This document shows positions 1-8,782 of a stretch of 64,000 nucleotides of DNA, piece after piece. Numbering within the stretch: the first letter of the stretch is position 1; every line of letters starts with the position of its first letter. The DNA is from Rhodocyclaceae bacterium (GTDB lineage: Bacteria > Pseudomonadota > Gammaproteobacteria > Burkholderiales > Rhodocyclaceae). The stretch covers positions 1,864,513-1,928,512 of the forward strand of contig JADJEF010000020.1 in NCBI GenBank assembly GCA_016702335.1, given 5' to 3'. Below the pieces are notes generated by a model that was not told where the DNA came from, did not search any database, and was given only the letters and a program-made list of their open reading frames with translations. Both the position numbers and the translations under genes were made by a program.

Positions 1-693
1 TGGAGCCTGGTGGCGGGTGGCGATGTGCGTTGGCGAGGGTATGAGACGTATCACGACCCGAACAATTGGTCGGCGGACGGGCGAGCTGGTGTCGCTTACT
101 CCAGTGGCGCCTGGCAATTGCGCGGTGGCGTGACAGGGGGCACCTACTACTATCAGGGTGAGCGTCTCATCGACAACGCCGGTGTGAATCTGGACTGGCG
201 CTTGGCCGTGGGTAGCGCCGACCAAGTGACTGCGGGCACGTCGCTGGTGCAGCGGCGCTACGTTGCCGACGCCTCCAGCACCGAAGATACGGATACCTAC
301 TCCGGCAATTTGGGTTGGCTCACCTCGCTTGATGGCGGTACTGCGATTTTCAGCCTTTCGGCCTCCGGTGGTGTCGAGAACGCCATAGAAGGCCGTGGCG
401 AGGGCGACAAGCGCTTCTTCGGGCCCCGAATCTTTGTGCAGAAGAGCTTTACCCCGACGATAGGGGCCTACGTCACGGTCGGTGCTACGCATTCTGCGTT
501 TGAAGAGGAAAACACCCTGTATCTTAAGGAACGCCGTGAAATGCTCTATGACCTTGGCTTGGGTGTGACCTGGTCGGTGGCCAAGGGGATGTCGCTGCGG
601 CCGCAACTTTCCTACGTGAAGAATCGTAGTAACGCTGAGCTGTATTCGTACAAAAAAGGTGATGCCTCCGTCAATCTCCGTATGGACTTCTGA
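1..693 (+). CDS. C-terminal part of an outer-membrane beta-barrel protein (5' end outside window)
   Basis: The reading frame is open from base 1 and stops at 691-693, so only the last 230 or so residues are visible. The sequence alternates short hydrophobic/aromatic strands with polar turns (for example WQLRGGVTGGTYYYQGERL and LRPQLSYVKNRSNAELYSYKK) and ends in ...VNLRMDF. A terminal Phe preceded by alternating residues is the usual signature of an outer-membrane barrel. The C-terminal strands resemble the barrel of surface-lipoprotein assembly modifier (DUF560/Slam-like) proteins, but that family call is tentative because the N-terminal half, where TPRs would lie, is missing. The next gene, a FecR-domain protein, begins 3 bp after the stop, so the two are probably co-transcribed. 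Confidence is good for an outer-membrane barrel and low for the family. Confidence 0.6.
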   Translation, partial: WSLVAGGDVRWRGYETYHDPNNWSADGRAGVAYSSGAWQLRGGVTGGTYYYQGERLIDNAGVNLDWRLAVGSADQVTAGTSLVQRRYVADASSTEDTDTYSGNLGWLTSLDGGTAIFSLSASGGVENAIEGRGEGDKRFFGPRIFVQKSFTPTIGAYVTVGATHSAFEEENTLYLKERREMLYDLGLGVTWSVAKGMSLRPQLSYVKNRSNAELYSYKKGDASVNLRMDF

Positions 694-695
694 TC

Positions 696-1988
696 ATGAC
701 CACTCAAGCAAGCGCATCGCTGAACGGCCACGCCAACCTTCAGCGTGGTTTTCTCGGAGTGCTTGCGCCCCTGCTGCTGTGCCTCTTGTCTTTTGGTACT
801 CTGGCGCAGACGAGCGTCGGCACGGTCATGGTGTCGACCGGTCGGGTCGTAGCGATCGATCAACAGGGGCGCGAGCGCGACTTGCTCAAAGGTGGCGAGG
901 TGTTTCCGGGTGATCGAGTGGTGACTGCCGAAGGGGCGCTGACGCAGATTCGTATGCTTGACGGCGGCTACTTGTCGATTCGCTCAAGCACTGAGATGGC
1001 GATTGAGAAGTTTGTTCACGACGAGAAAAATCAAAGTAACTCCAGCATCGTGCTCGGTCTGATCAAAGGCGGACTGCGCTCCATTACCGGCCTGGTGGGA
1101 CGCAACAACCCGGCGGCTTATCAGGTGCGCACTTCGACGGCGACCATCGGTATTCGTGGCACGGACCATGAGCCGATGTTCATACCGGTGGGGCTGCCGG
1201 GCGTCGGTGGCGCCAATGCGGCCGTGGCCCCTGGTTTGTATGACAAGGTTAACTCGGGAGAAACGTTCATTCGCAACGACCTGGGGACGATCAGCCTGAA
1301 GCCGGGACAGGTTGGTTTTTCGCCTATCAAGCCAGAGGTGCCTCCGCAGACACTGGTCAAGATTCCCGAGTTCTACAAGGTGAAGCTGGAGGTGGATCGA
1401 CCGGAGGGTAAGGACGCGGAAGAGGGTGAGCGCAAGCCCGCTCCCGTGAGCAAGGGTTTGCGTCCGACCACCGCGAGCCGGCTGGCGACGCAAAAACCGC
1501 TCGAGGGTGGCGCGACGGCGGACAGGACCGGAAGCACAACGCTCGTTGGCACCAAAACCATGGCCAGCGAGCCGGTGATGGCGACCACCTCGACCGCCAA
1601 GTTGGAGCCGACGACGACTTCGGCCTCCAGGTTGGAGCCGATGGCGACCACTTCGACCAGCAAGTTGGAGCCGATGAGCACGAGCCCCACACTGATCGCA
1701 CCGACCACACTGGACGCGAGTACGACTACCTTGCAGCCGAAGACGACACTTTCCACGTCGCCGACACCCACGGCGCCTACTACCACTACGCTCACTGCGC
1801 CGACAACCACGACTATCCAGCCGAAAACGACGGCTATCGCCCCAACCACGACGCTCATTGCCCCCACGACCACCACGCTGATAGCACCAACAACCACTAC
1901 TGCCACCACGCTGATCGCACCAAAGACGACTACCACCACCACGCTGATCGCACCAAAGACGACCACGACCACCACCACACCAAGGTGA
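696..1988 (+). CDS. FecR-domain periplasmic/surface protein with Thr/Pro-rich tail
   Basis: A 430-residue protein. Residues about 18-38 form a Sec signal peptide (hydrophobic LGVLAPLLLCLLSFG followed by LAQ). Residues about 40-180 match the FecR fold as seen in stand-alone exported proteins: VSTGRVVAIDQQGRERDLLKGGEVFPGDRV, a TQIRMLDGGYLSIRSST strand pair, and the ATIGIRGTDHE motif. From about residue 235 the chain is low-complexity and ends in tandem LIAPTTTT-type units (DNA about 1680-1985), with no predicted fold and many Ser/Thr. There are no sigma-regulator features, so a role in outer-membrane or export machinery is more likely than FecI signalling. It starts 3 bp after the barrel gene and is followed at once by a second FecR protein. 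Confidence is high for the domain; the function is unknown. Confidence 0.75.
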   Translation: MTTQASASLNGHANLQRGFLGVLAPLLLCLLSFGTLAQTSVGTVMVSTGRVVAIDQQGRERDLLKGGEVFPGDRVVTAEGALTQIRMLDGGYLSIRSSTEMAIEKFVHDEKNQSNSSIVLGLIKGGLRSITGLVGRNNPAAYQVRTSTATIGIRGTDHEPMFIPVGLPGVGGANAAVAPGLYDKVNSGETFIRNDLGTISLKPGQVGFSPIKPEVPPQTLVKIPEFYKVKLEVDRPEGKDAEEGERKPAPVSKGLRPTTASRLATQKPLEGGATADRTGSTTLVGTKTMASEPVMATTSTAKLEPTTTSASRLEPMATTSTSKLEPMSTSPTLIAPTTLDASTTTLQPKTTLSTSPTPTAPTTTTLTAPTTTTIQPKTTAIAPTTTLIAPTTTTLIAPTTTTATTLIAPKTTTTTTLIAPKTTTTTTTPR

Positions 1989-2022
1989 TGAAATGCACGA
2001 ACCAACTGCAAGGAGAACTGTC

Positions 2023-3051
2023 ATGAAAGCCGCCCTACTAACTCTGCCCCGAATTGCTTTGGTTTCAGCTGCACTTGCTTATACAGCGCCCGGTTGGGCG
2101 GTGACGGCGGGTACGTTGCTTTTCGCTCAGCCGGGGGTCGAAATCATTGATGCCGCCGGCGTCAAGCGAGTGGCAAAGCAGGGCGATAAGCTCCAGGAGG
2201 GCGAGCGACTGCTGACACCACCTAATGCCATAGCCCAGATCGGTTTGGCGGATGGAAGCCTGCTGGGCTTGCGCCCAGGGTCCGAACTGAAAGTGGAGCT
2301 GCCTGCGGCCGCCTCTGATCAAGCCCAAAAAGTGGTCACCCTGCTGCAAGGCTCAATTCGCGTGATCGGTGCCGAGTTGATGGAAAAGGCTACGATCGCG
2401 CCGCTGACCCTGAAAAGCGGCATTGCCAGCATGCAGTTGCGCGGTGCCGATATTGAGACTGAGTTGGTGCGCCCCGAAGTGTCGCCACGAACGGACGCCA
2501 TGGCACCGGGCACCTACAGCAAGTTGCTGGTTGGCTCGGGTGTGATGAAGTCGGGTGATGTATCGACCGCGCTGGCACCCCGGCAGGTGGCATTTCTCGG
2601 TGCTGCGGCACCCGCACCCACTTTGGTAACAGCGATGCCGACCAAATTGCTGGCACCACTACCGATCGCGCCGATTAGTACCGGCACGACCACGCTCGCC
2701 AAGACAACGTCGCTGACGCCAGTCTCGACGCTTTCGTCGACCACCCTGAGCACTTCGAAGCTGCTTATTTCGCCGCTGCCCATTGCGCCATCACCAACGT
2801 TGGCAATTGCGCCCACGGGAGCGCTGCCAACAAAGACGACGACACTTGCCTCGCCAACTATTGCCTCGCCAACCCTTACGGTGCCAACTCTTACGATGCC
2901 AACGTTGACTACCAAGCTCGTTGCGCCTGTCATGCCAAAGCCTATTGCGCCAATAACGATGATCCAAGTTACTCCGACGATTAAGCCAACCTACGTTACC
3001 TGTACCAACTTCGTCATCAATAAGCTTGGGCAAAAGACTTGCGTGAGGTAG
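2023..3051 (+). CDS. second FecR-like exported protein with Thr/Pro-rich tail
   Basis: A 342-residue protein, paralogous in layout to the gene before it. The start at 2023 is preferred over the upstream ATG at 1993. It has AAGGAG at 2010-2015 with 7-base spacing, and it begins directly with a signal peptide (MKAALLTLPRIALVSAALAY, cleavage near GWA). The FecR-like part spans about residues 35-185 (LLFAQPGVEIIDAAGVKRVAKQGDKLQEGERL, IGLADGSLLGLRPGSEL, a SMQLRGADIE strand equivalent to GIRGTD). The remainder is Thr/Pro/Ala/Leu-rich and ends in a short Cys-containing segment (TCTNFVINKLGQKTC) that could form one disulfide. The first FecR gene stops 35 bp upstream of this start, which suggests one operon. 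The function is unknown. Confidence 0.7.
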   Translation: MKAALLTLPRIALVSAALAYTAPGWAVTAGTLLFAQPGVEIIDAAGVKRVAKQGDKLQEGERLLTPPNAIAQIGLADGSLLGLRPGSELKVELPAAASDQAQKVVTLLQGSIRVIGAELMEKATIAPLTLKSGIASMQLRGADIETELVRPEVSPRTDAMAPGTYSKLLVGSGVMKSGDVSTALAPRQVAFLGAAAPAPTLVTAMPTKLLAPLPIAPISTGTTTLAKTTSLTPVSTLSSTTLSTSKLLISPLPIAPSPTLAIAPTGALPTKTTTLASPTIASPTLTVPTLTMPTLTTKLVAPVMPKPIAPITMIQVTPTIKPTYVTCTNFVINKLGQKTCVR

Positions 3052-3060
3052 ATCTCCCGC

Positions 3061-3085
3061 AAGTCGGCGCTGGCAAGACGGCGAT
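3061..3085 (+). repeat. 25-bp dispersed element, copy 1 (intergenic)
   Basis: The sequence reads AAGTCGGCGCTGG-CAAG-ACGGCGAT. It lies in the short convergent gap between the second FecR gene and fliN. Seven further copies occur in this window. Confidence 0.7.
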
Positions 3086-3113
3086 TTTGGCTGCGGCCTG
3101 ACGCCACTGCCGC

Positions 3114-3539
3114 TCAGCGGTGCAGCTTGCGCATCCGTTCCTGCGGCGTGATGATGTCGGTCAGGCGGATACCGAATTTTTCATTGACCACCACGACTTC
3201 ACCCTGAGCGATCAGGGTGCCGTTGATCAGCACGTCCATCGGCTCTCCTGCAAGGCCATCAAGTTCGACCACCGAGCCGTGCGCCAGTTGCAGCAGGTTG
3301 CGAATGGAAATCTTGGTGCGCCCGAGTTCTACGGTCAGGGACACCGGAATGTCCATGATCATGTCGAAACCTTGTGCCGCGACCTTGTCGGCTCCGCCGG
3401 CAAACTGCTCGAACTGCGCTGGCTGAGCGGCTGGCCCATTGGCCCCCGCCATCATCTCGTCGACGGTCGCCTGCTCGCCCATGGCGGCCGCCCAGTCGTC
3501 TTCCGAGACGCCGTCTTCTGCTGTTTCGTTTTCGCTCAT
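3114..3539 (-). CDS. fliN: flagellar motor switch protein FliN
   Basis: A 141-residue protein of the C-ring. It forms the lower ring with FliM and contributes to export-apparatus docking. The acidic N-terminus (about residues 1-55) is followed by a SpoA/FliN domain at about 60-138, with the typical sequence DIPVSLTVELGRTKISIRNLLQLAHGSVVELD and the ending GEVVVVNEKFGIRLTDI. The length is normal for the family. It is the last gene of the minus-strand operon, 10 bp after fliM. In many relatives fliOPQR follow fliN, but here the DNA beyond it carries convergent FecR genes. Confidence 0.95.
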   Translation of the reverse strand: MSENETAEDGVSEDDWAAAMGEQATVDEMMAGANGPAAQPAQFEQFAGGADKVAAQGFDMIMDIPVSLTVELGRTKISIRNLLQLAHGSVVELDGLAGEPMDVLINGTLIAQGEVVVVNEKFGIRLTDIITPQERMRKLHR

Positions 3540-3549
3540 CAGCCTATCC

Positions 3550-4524
3550 TCACTGGTCCTGCTCTACAGCAAATTGTTCGAGTTTCAGGGCGTACTGGCC
3601 GTTGCGCACGCCATAGCGGCAATGCGCCACCGGCACGCCGTCGACACTCATCGGAACCAGCTCTGGCACGTCCAGCGGGATGACATCACCGACCTTCAGG
3701 CCGATCACCTCGGCGAGCGTGGCGCGGGCGTTGCCCAGCGTCGCCAGCAGCTCGATTTCGGCGGTTTGAATCTGGCGCACCAGCGTGCCGGTCCAGCGCG
3801 CATCGCTTGAGGCCTGCTCGCTGTGCATGGTGCTGTAGAGAACATCGCGGATCGGCTCGACCATCGAATAGGGCAGGCAGAAATGCATGTCTGCCGTGTT
3901 GCCCGAGAGTTCGATGGTGAAGGTCACCGCGATCACCACTTCCGAGGGCGTGGCGATATTGGCGAACTGGGTGTTCATTTCCGAGCGCATGTACTCGAAT
4001 TCGATCTCGTACACCGGCTTCCAGGCTTTTTCGTACTCGGCAAACACGACGCCGAGCAAGCCCTGAATGATGCGCTGCTCGGTGGCGGTGAAGTCGCGCC
4101 CCTCCACCCGGGTGTGGAAGCGCCCGTCGCCGCCGAACATATTGTCCACCACCAGAAACACGAGATTGGGGTCGAACACCACCAGCCCGGTTCCGCGCAG
4201 CGGCTTGGCCTGCACCAGATTCAGGTTGGTCGGTACGACCAGATTGCGGATGAACTCGCTGTATTTCTGCACCCGAATCGGCCCGACAGAAATTTCGCAG
4301 CTGCGATGAATGTAGTTGAACAGGCCAATGCGCAGGTAGCGGGCATAGCGCTCGTTGATGAGCTCCATGGTCGGCATGCGACCGCGGACAATACGTTCCT
4401 GCCGGCCGAGGTCGTAGGTTTTTACCCCGCCCGACTCTTCGGCGACTTCCTCTTCGTCAGCCTCCCCCGTGACGCCCTTGAGCAGGGCGTCGACTTCTTC
4501 CTGGGAAAGAAAATCCTGACTCAT
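3550..4524 (-). CDS. fliM: flagellar motor switch protein FliM
   Basis: A 324-residue C-ring protein that receives phospho-CheY and links FliG to FliN. The N-terminus carries the conserved CheY-binding peptide (LSQEEVDALL at residues 5-14). The middle CheC-like domain starts near RIVRGRMPTMELINERYARYLRIGLFN. A SpoA domain lies at about 245-318 (IQTAEIELLATLGNARATLAEVIGLKVGDVIPLDV). The length is typical. A 25-bp dispersed repeat sits in the 39-bp gap between the end of fliL and the fliM start. This is on the transcript just ahead of fliM and could affect its translation. Confidence 0.96.
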   Translation of the reverse strand: MSQDFLSQEEVDALLKGVTGEADEEEVAEESGGVKTYDLGRQERIVRGRMPTMELINERYARYLRIGLFNYIHRSCEISVGPIRVQKYSEFIRNLVVPTNLNLVQAKPLRGTGLVVFDPNLVFLVVDNMFGGDGRFHTRVEGRDFTATEQRIIQGLLGVVFAEYEKAWKPVYEIEFEYMRSEMNTQFANIATPSEVVIAVTFTIELSGNTADMHFCLPYSMVEPIRDVLYSTMHSEQASSDARWTGTLVRQIQTAEIELLATLGNARATLAEVIGLKVGDVIPLDVPELVPMSVDGVPVAHCRYGVRNGQYALKLEQFAVEQDQ

Positions 4525-4533
4525 AAGATTGGC

Positions 4534-4558
4534 AAGTCGGCGCTGGTAGGACGGCGGT
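4534..4558 (+). repeat. 25-bp dispersed element, copy 2 (fliL-fliM gap)
   Basis: The sequence reads AAGTCGGCGCTGG-TAGG-ACGGCGGT. It fills most of the gap between the fliL stop and the fliM start. Confidence 0.65.
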
Positions 4559-4563
4559 GCCGC

Positions 4564-5184
4564 TTACTGGATGATGAAGGTGGTGAACAGCACAGCCTGT
4601 ACCGGAGCGTCGTCCGCCGCATCGGCCGCAGGGGGCGCGGCATGATCATCGGCGGCGGCCCCCTTCTTTTTCTTGGGCGGGTGCAGGGTGTGATTGGCCG
4701 AATCGCGAATGGCCCAGGATAGTTCCTCCACTCCCTTGGCAGTGTTCAGGTCAGCGGCGGTGCGGGCGAGCAGCAGCAGCGTGATCTTGTGCTTGAGCTC
4801 GGGTTCGGCGTTCTTGATGGCATCGACGCCGGTGGCGTCGAGCAACTTGAACTGGGCCTCGATCTGCAAGTAGGCTTCTTCACCTTCACCGCCGGCAAGA
4901 CGCACCGTGAAGGGCTTATCGAACTTGTAGAAAACGGGTGCGGCGTGCGCGCCCTTGTCGTCCTTCTTGCCCTTCTTTTTGTCGACTTCCTCGGTTTGTT
5001 CCTCATCCCCGTCTTCGGCTTCGATGGCCTTTTTCTGGCTCATCATGAAGAAGACCAGACCCCCGCCGACCAGCAGGACAAGCACCACCACGCCGATGAT
5101 GATGAACATGATCAGCTTCTTTTTGCTCTTGCCCCCGCCGTCTCCTTCAGGAGCTGCTTCTGCTTTCTCTTTCTTTTCCGCCAT
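4564..5184 (-). CDS. fliL: flagellar basal body-associated protein FliL
   Basis: A 206-residue inner-membrane protein that associates with the basal body and stators. A lysine/glycine-rich cytoplasmic N-terminus precedes one membrane segment at about residues 24-48 (LIMFIIIGVVVLVLLVGGGLVFFMM). An acidic/lysine-rich linker follows, then the periplasmic FliL domain (FYKFDKPFTVRL...YLQIEAQFKLLD). Two adjacent ATGs are possible. AGGAG lies 3 bases before the first (5187) and 6 before the second (5184), so I take 5184. An insertion rich in Lys/Ala/Asp near the C-terminus (KKKKGAAADDHAAPPAADAADD) is unusual. The protein ends in VQAVLFTTFIIQ, as FliL proteins do. A sigma28-like promoter lies in the 209-bp gap upstream. 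Confidence 0.9.
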   Translation of the reverse strand: MAEKKEKAEAAPEGDGGGKSKKKLIMFIIIGVVVLVLLVGGGLVFFMMSQKKAIEAEDGDEEQTEEVDKKKGKKDDKGAHAAPVFYKFDKPFTVRLAGGEGEEAYLQIEAQFKLLDATGVDAIKNAEPELKHKITLLLLARTAADLNTAKGVEELSWAIRDSANHTLHPPKKKKGAAADDHAAPPAADAADDAPVQAVLFTTFIIQ

Positions 5185-5333
5185 CATCGTCTCCTGCGCG
5201 CACCCTGTGCGCTGCGCCTAAACCTGTTTGCACTGGCCGGTCAGCCACTTACCACTTGCCACTTGCCGCGAATTGAGCCATTGCCGTGCTGCCGTCGGGT
5301 CGGCGCATCGAACCTTTGAGACGCCAAGCGATT

Positions 5334-5361
5334 TTTACGGCATTTTCAATAAACAACTTTA
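5334..5361 (-). promoter_or_regulatory. candidate sigma28 promoter ahead of fliL
   Basis: On the minus strand TAAAGTTG (5361-5354) is followed after 12 bases by GCCGTAAA (5341-5334). The FliA consensus is TAAAGTTT-N11-GCCGATAA, so the spacing is one base long and the -10 box imperfect. The fliK-fliL gap of about 209 bp has room for an internal promoter for fliLMN. This is sequence matching only. Confidence 0.3.
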
Positions 5362-5393
5362 AGCTATTTTGCTAAGCATCTGATTGCTTGAGC

Positions 5394-6758
5394 TTAAGCA
5401 AAAAGATCTACCATTCCTCGGCGTTCGCCAGGTCGGCCCAGGTTGACCGTGCCTCCGGCGGTGATCGCGCTGTCAATGTCGGCACCGATATCGCCGCGCA
5501 TGCCGCTCGCCTGACGTTGCCCGTCCTGCCCCTGCTGCTGGGCGAAGGACTGGGCACCGACGTCGGCCTGACCGAGGTTGAGCCCGGAGCCGGCAAGAAT
5601 TTCGCGCAGACGCGGCAGAGAGTTCTCAAGCATTTCACGCACCGCCGCGTTGGGCGAAGTGAATACGGCATTGGCCTGATCGCCATTTACCGTCAGCGAC
5701 ACCTCGATGCGGCCCAGTTGCGGCGGGTTCAATACCAGGTCTGCCTGTTGGCGCTGACTGGACACCATCCAGGTCATCTTGTCGCCCAACTCGGTACTCC
5801 AGTTGGGGTGACCAACTGGCGAGCGCATTGCCAGCGCCGCCTCGCTACCACCGGTACGGCCGCCGTTGCTGACCGACAGTCCGGATGACTGGCCATCGCG
5901 GACCTGCCCCAGCAACTGATTGAAGTCGGATGCGCCGGCAGTGCCCTTGGTGGCGAGTGTGCTGGTCGTCAAGGCGGCTTCATCGTCGCCCGGTGCGCCC
6001 GCGATGGCCGTCAGGTCGGGTCCTTCGGTAGCCACAGTGAGTGGTGTTGCCAGCTCGCCTTCAGCGGCGGCCGCCAGCGCCGCGGGGTCAGTCGCTAGTG
6101 CCTCACCGCCAGCCTGTCCGGGCGCTGCGAGCTTGCCCGGAATGCCGTCGGTGCCGCTTTCGCCCTGACCCACGGCCAAGGCGAGCCCTGGGGTAGCGGA
6201 TTCGCTCGTGTCGCCGGTGCCAAGACTGCGAGCCAGTTCGCGCACCATCGCTCCGAACGGTGACTTGGCATCGGCCATCACACCGCTCTCAATGGCATCA
6301 GTCGTCGCGGCGATCAGTGCGGCCGGGGTCATCTGTACCAGCACGGCGGCAATGGGCGCATTGGTGATGGTGTCGTCCGCGGCTGCATTTTCATTGGCCG
6401 CATCGTCCTTCTTATCGGTTGATGACGCGTTTTTCTTTTCTGCACGCGCAATGCGTTCGCTTTCGCTCGCTGCCTCGGCGGCCGCATTGGCCGTCTCATT
6501 GGATGACTCGTTGGCCGCAGCGGCAGATTCTCGCCCCTCCTGCGACTTGCCGGCTTTTTCTGCCGGTGTGCTCTCCGGTTTGGTCAGCTTGTCCGCGCGC
6601 TCTTTCAGTACCGAGGAGAAGTTCGGCGCGTCGCCGCTGAGCCCGGCCGAATTGCTGGAGGCACCGTAGGTACTGCTCGCCGGACCCGAACGCATGCCTG
6701 CGAGCAGGCCAGAAGGCAAGGCGGAGGAGGATGTATTTGCGGTCGAGAGGTCTGACAT
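5394..6758 (-). CDS. fliK: flagellar hook-length control protein FliK
   Basis: A 454-residue molecular ruler secreted through the flagellar export gate. It sets hook length and switches substrate specificity. The first 300 or so residues are low-complexity Ala/Ser/Glu, typical of the FliK ruler region, with no membrane segment. The conserved C-terminal Flg_hook domain lies at about residues 325-420 (WSTELGDKMTWMVSSQRQQADLVLNPPQLGRIEVSLTVNGDQANAVF, then REMLENSLPRLREIL). The start at 6758 gives MSDLSTANTSS. It lies 89 bp downstream of fliJ and 209 bp upstream of fliL, where the operon may have an internal promoter. Confidence 0.93.
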   Translation of the reverse strand: MSDLSTANTSSSALPSGLLAGMRSGPASSTYGASSNSAGLSGDAPNFSSVLKERADKLTKPESTPAEKAGKSQEGRESAAAANESSNETANAAAEAASESERIARAEKKNASSTDKKDDAANENAAADDTITNAPIAAVLVQMTPAALIAATTDAIESGVMADAKSPFGAMVRELARSLGTGDTSESATPGLALAVGQGESGTDGIPGKLAAPGQAGGEALATDPAALAAAAEGELATPLTVATEGPDLTAIAGAPGDDEAALTTSTLATKGTAGASDFNQLLGQVRDGQSSGLSVSNGGRTGGSEAALAMRSPVGHPNWSTELGDKMTWMVSSQRQQADLVLNPPQLGRIEVSLTVNGDQANAVFTSPNAAVREMLENSLPRLREILAGSGLNLGQADVGAQSFAQQQGQDGQRQASGMRGDIGADIDSAITAGGTVNLGRPGERRGMVDLFA

Positions 6759-6847
6759 GGCGAGGGTCCTTAGAGCGGTTTGCAGGATTCACTGCAAGAG
6801 CCATACCATGCCTGTTGCTTGTTGTCTGCGGCCGATCGCCCCGAGCC

Positions 6848-7303
6848 TTACAGATCAGTGTCGTCGTCGCTCAGGTGGTAGCGGCGCGCCGAATGTTCGT
6901 CGCCCAGCTTTTGCTCACTACGACGCTCACGCTTGACAGCAGCCTGACGGTGGCGATCGGCGAGCGTATCGTAGGCTTTGACATGACCACGCTTTTCAAT
7001 CCAGGCCTGCTGCCCGCGCACCGTGTTCGCACGGCTGTTGTCCAGCATCTGCTGAGCCTGCTCGACCGCATGGTCGAGCTTGGCCAAGAAGCTGCGAAAG
7101 TTTTGCCACTCGCTCGGTGCCAGGCCGTTTTGTGAGGCAGTGACAAAGCGAGCCTGGTATTCGGCGCGGTACTCGCTGAGCAGATCGACACGCTTTTGCG
7201 CTTCTTGCTGACCCGTCATCAAGGTGCCGAGCTTGCGCGCGGCTTCGTCCAGTCGCAGCTGGGAAAGGTCGAGCAGGGTTTGCAGGGGGAAGCGCGGGCT
7301 CAT
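6848..7303 (-). CDS. fliJ: flagellar export protein FliJ
   Basis: A 151-residue, charged, almost wholly helical protein. FliJ is the stalk-like partner of the FliI ATPase ring and escorts export chaperones. The sequence begins MSPRFPLQTLLDLSQLRLDEAARKLG and is rich in Gln, Arg and Glu in heptad-like spacing over residues 10-140, as expected for the FliJ antiparallel coiled coil. The length matches the family. It lies 54 bp after fliI in the same operon. Confidence 0.9.
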   Translation of the reverse strand: MSPRFPLQTLLDLSQLRLDEAARKLGTLMTGQQEAQKRVDLLSEYRAEYQARFVTASQNGLAPSEWQNFRSFLAKLDHAVEQAQQMLDNSRANTVRGQQAWIEKRGHVKAYDTLADRHRQAAVKRERRSEQKLGDEHSARRYHLSDDDTDL

Positions 7304-7357
7304 GCGGAAATTATGGGTGCTGGCGGGCTATCCGGCAAGCAAGAAACGGTGCGCTGA

Positions 7358-8782
7358 TCAATGCGCGCCGAAAATCCGCCCCAGGTCATACCAGGCGGCT
7401 GGCAGCTCCGCGCGCTCGTCGATGGCCTGCTGCAAAAAGGCTTCAAATATTGGATAGAGGCGGATGGCCTGATCGAGTACCGGATCGGAGCCCGCCTGAT
7501 ACGCGCCTACGGCCAGCAGATCGCGGGCGCGCTGGTAGCGCGAGTAATACTGCTTGAACTGGCGCACCTGGCCGAGCTGTGCGGCATCGATCAGATTGGG
7601 GGCGACACGAGAAATCGACTGCTCGATGTCGATGGCGGGGTAGTGCCCGGCGTCGGCCAGCTGCCGGCTGAGCACGATGTGGCCATCGAGGATGGCGCGG
7701 GCGGCATCGGCGATCGGGTCTTGCTGGTCATCGCCTTCGGCCAGCACCGTGTAAAACGCGGTGATCGAGCCGCCACCGGACATGCCGTTGCCGGCGCGCT
7801 CGACCAGTTGGGGCAGGCGGGCAAACACTGAGGGCGGATAACCGCGCGTCACTGGCGGCTCGCCAATGGCGAGTGCAATCTCGCGCTGGGCCATGGCGTA
7901 GCGGGTGAGTGAATCCATGATCAGCAAGACATGCTGACCGCGATCGCGAAAGTGCTCGGCGATGGCGGTGGCATAGGACGCCCCTTGCAGGCGCATGAGC
8001 GGGCTGACATCGGCCGGAGCGGCGACGACCACCGAGCGGGCCAGCCCTTCTTCGCCCAGATTCATCTCGATGAATTCCTTCACCTCGCGCCCACGCTCGC
8101 CGATCAGGCCGACCACGATCACATCGGCGGCGGTGTAGCGCGCCATCATGCCCAGCAGCACGCTCTTGCCTACGCCCGAGCCGGCGAAGAGCCCCAGACG
8201 CTGCCCGCGCCCAACGGTGAGCAGGGAATTGATGGCGCGAATGCCGACGTCCATGCTGTCGCGGATCGGCTCGCGCTGCAAGGGGTTGAGTGGCCGGCTG
8301 GCGAGCGAACGGGTCTCGGTGAGGCGCACGGGTCCCAGTGTATCGAGCGGGCGGCCGTTGCCATCGACCACGCGTCCCAGCAGCGCGTCGCCGACCGGCA
8401 GGTGCTTGGCGCGGTCGCGGGCATGACGGGTGGCGGGCAAGGGTTGGCCAGGACGGGGGATGTCGACGGCGTGATCCTGCGCGGTCACCAGCATGCCCGG
8501 GGCCAGTCCATAGACATCGTCGCTGGGCATCATGAACAGGCGCTCGCCGGAGAAACCAACGACTTCGGCTTCGACGACCTCGGCTTTGCCAGGGCCCGTC
8601 TGGCCGCGCTGCCGTTCGCCCACGTGAATGTGCGCGGTGGCCCCCAGCGGAAGCTTCAGGCCGCTGGCCTCTATGACCAGACCGTTGATGCGCGTGAGAC
8701 GGCCACCCAGCAAAGAGGGCTCGGCTTCGCGCACCAACTGCCGGCAATCGGCCAGATAGCGGCTAAGGCTTTGCAGGCTCAT
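7358..8782 (-). CDS. fliI: flagellum-specific ATP synthase FliI
   Basis: A 474-residue F1-beta-like ATPase that energises flagellar type III export. The Walker A motif (GSGVGKSVLLGMM) lies near residue 180. The FliI/SctN signature follows around LIMDSLTRYAMAQREIALAIGEPPVTRGYPPSVFARLPQLVERAG. The C-terminal helical part ends in the usual RxxDLLAVGAYQAGSDP region. I use the ATG at 8782 (MSLQSLSRYL), which overlaps the end of fliH by 20 bp. A longer frame to 8836 (MSRLSRLRRL) would add 18 basic residues and overlap fliH by 74 bp. No strong ribosome-binding site separates the two choices. Confidence 0.95.
   Translation of the reverse strand: MSLQSLSRYLADCRQLVREAEPSLLGGRLTRINGLVIEASGLKLPLGATAHIHVGERQRGQTGPGKAEVVEAEVVGFSGERLFMMPSDDVYGLAPGMLVTAQDHAVDIPRPGQPLPATRHARDRAKHLPVGDALLGRVVDGNGRPLDTLGPVRLTETRSLASRPLNPLQREPIRDSMDVGIRAINSLLTVGRGQRLGLFAGSGVGKSVLLGMMARYTAADVIVVGLIGERGREVKEFIEMNLGEEGLARSVVVAAPADVSPLMRLQGASYATAIAEHFRDRGQHVLLIMDSLTRYAMAQREIALAIGEPPVTRGYPPSVFARLPQLVERAGNGMSGGGSITAFYTVLAEGDDQQDPIADAARAILDGHIVLSRQLADAGHYPAIDIEQSISRVAPNLIDAAQLGQVRQFKQYYSRYQRARDLLAVGAYQAGSDPVLDQAIRLYPIFEAFLQQAIDERAELPAAWYDLGRIFGAH

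Noticed and set aside
984..2024. 346-residue minus-strand frame opposite the first FecR gene
   Set aside because: It is a shadow of the Thr/Pro-rich tail and FecR domain; its Arg/Cys/Gly-rich product has no domain.
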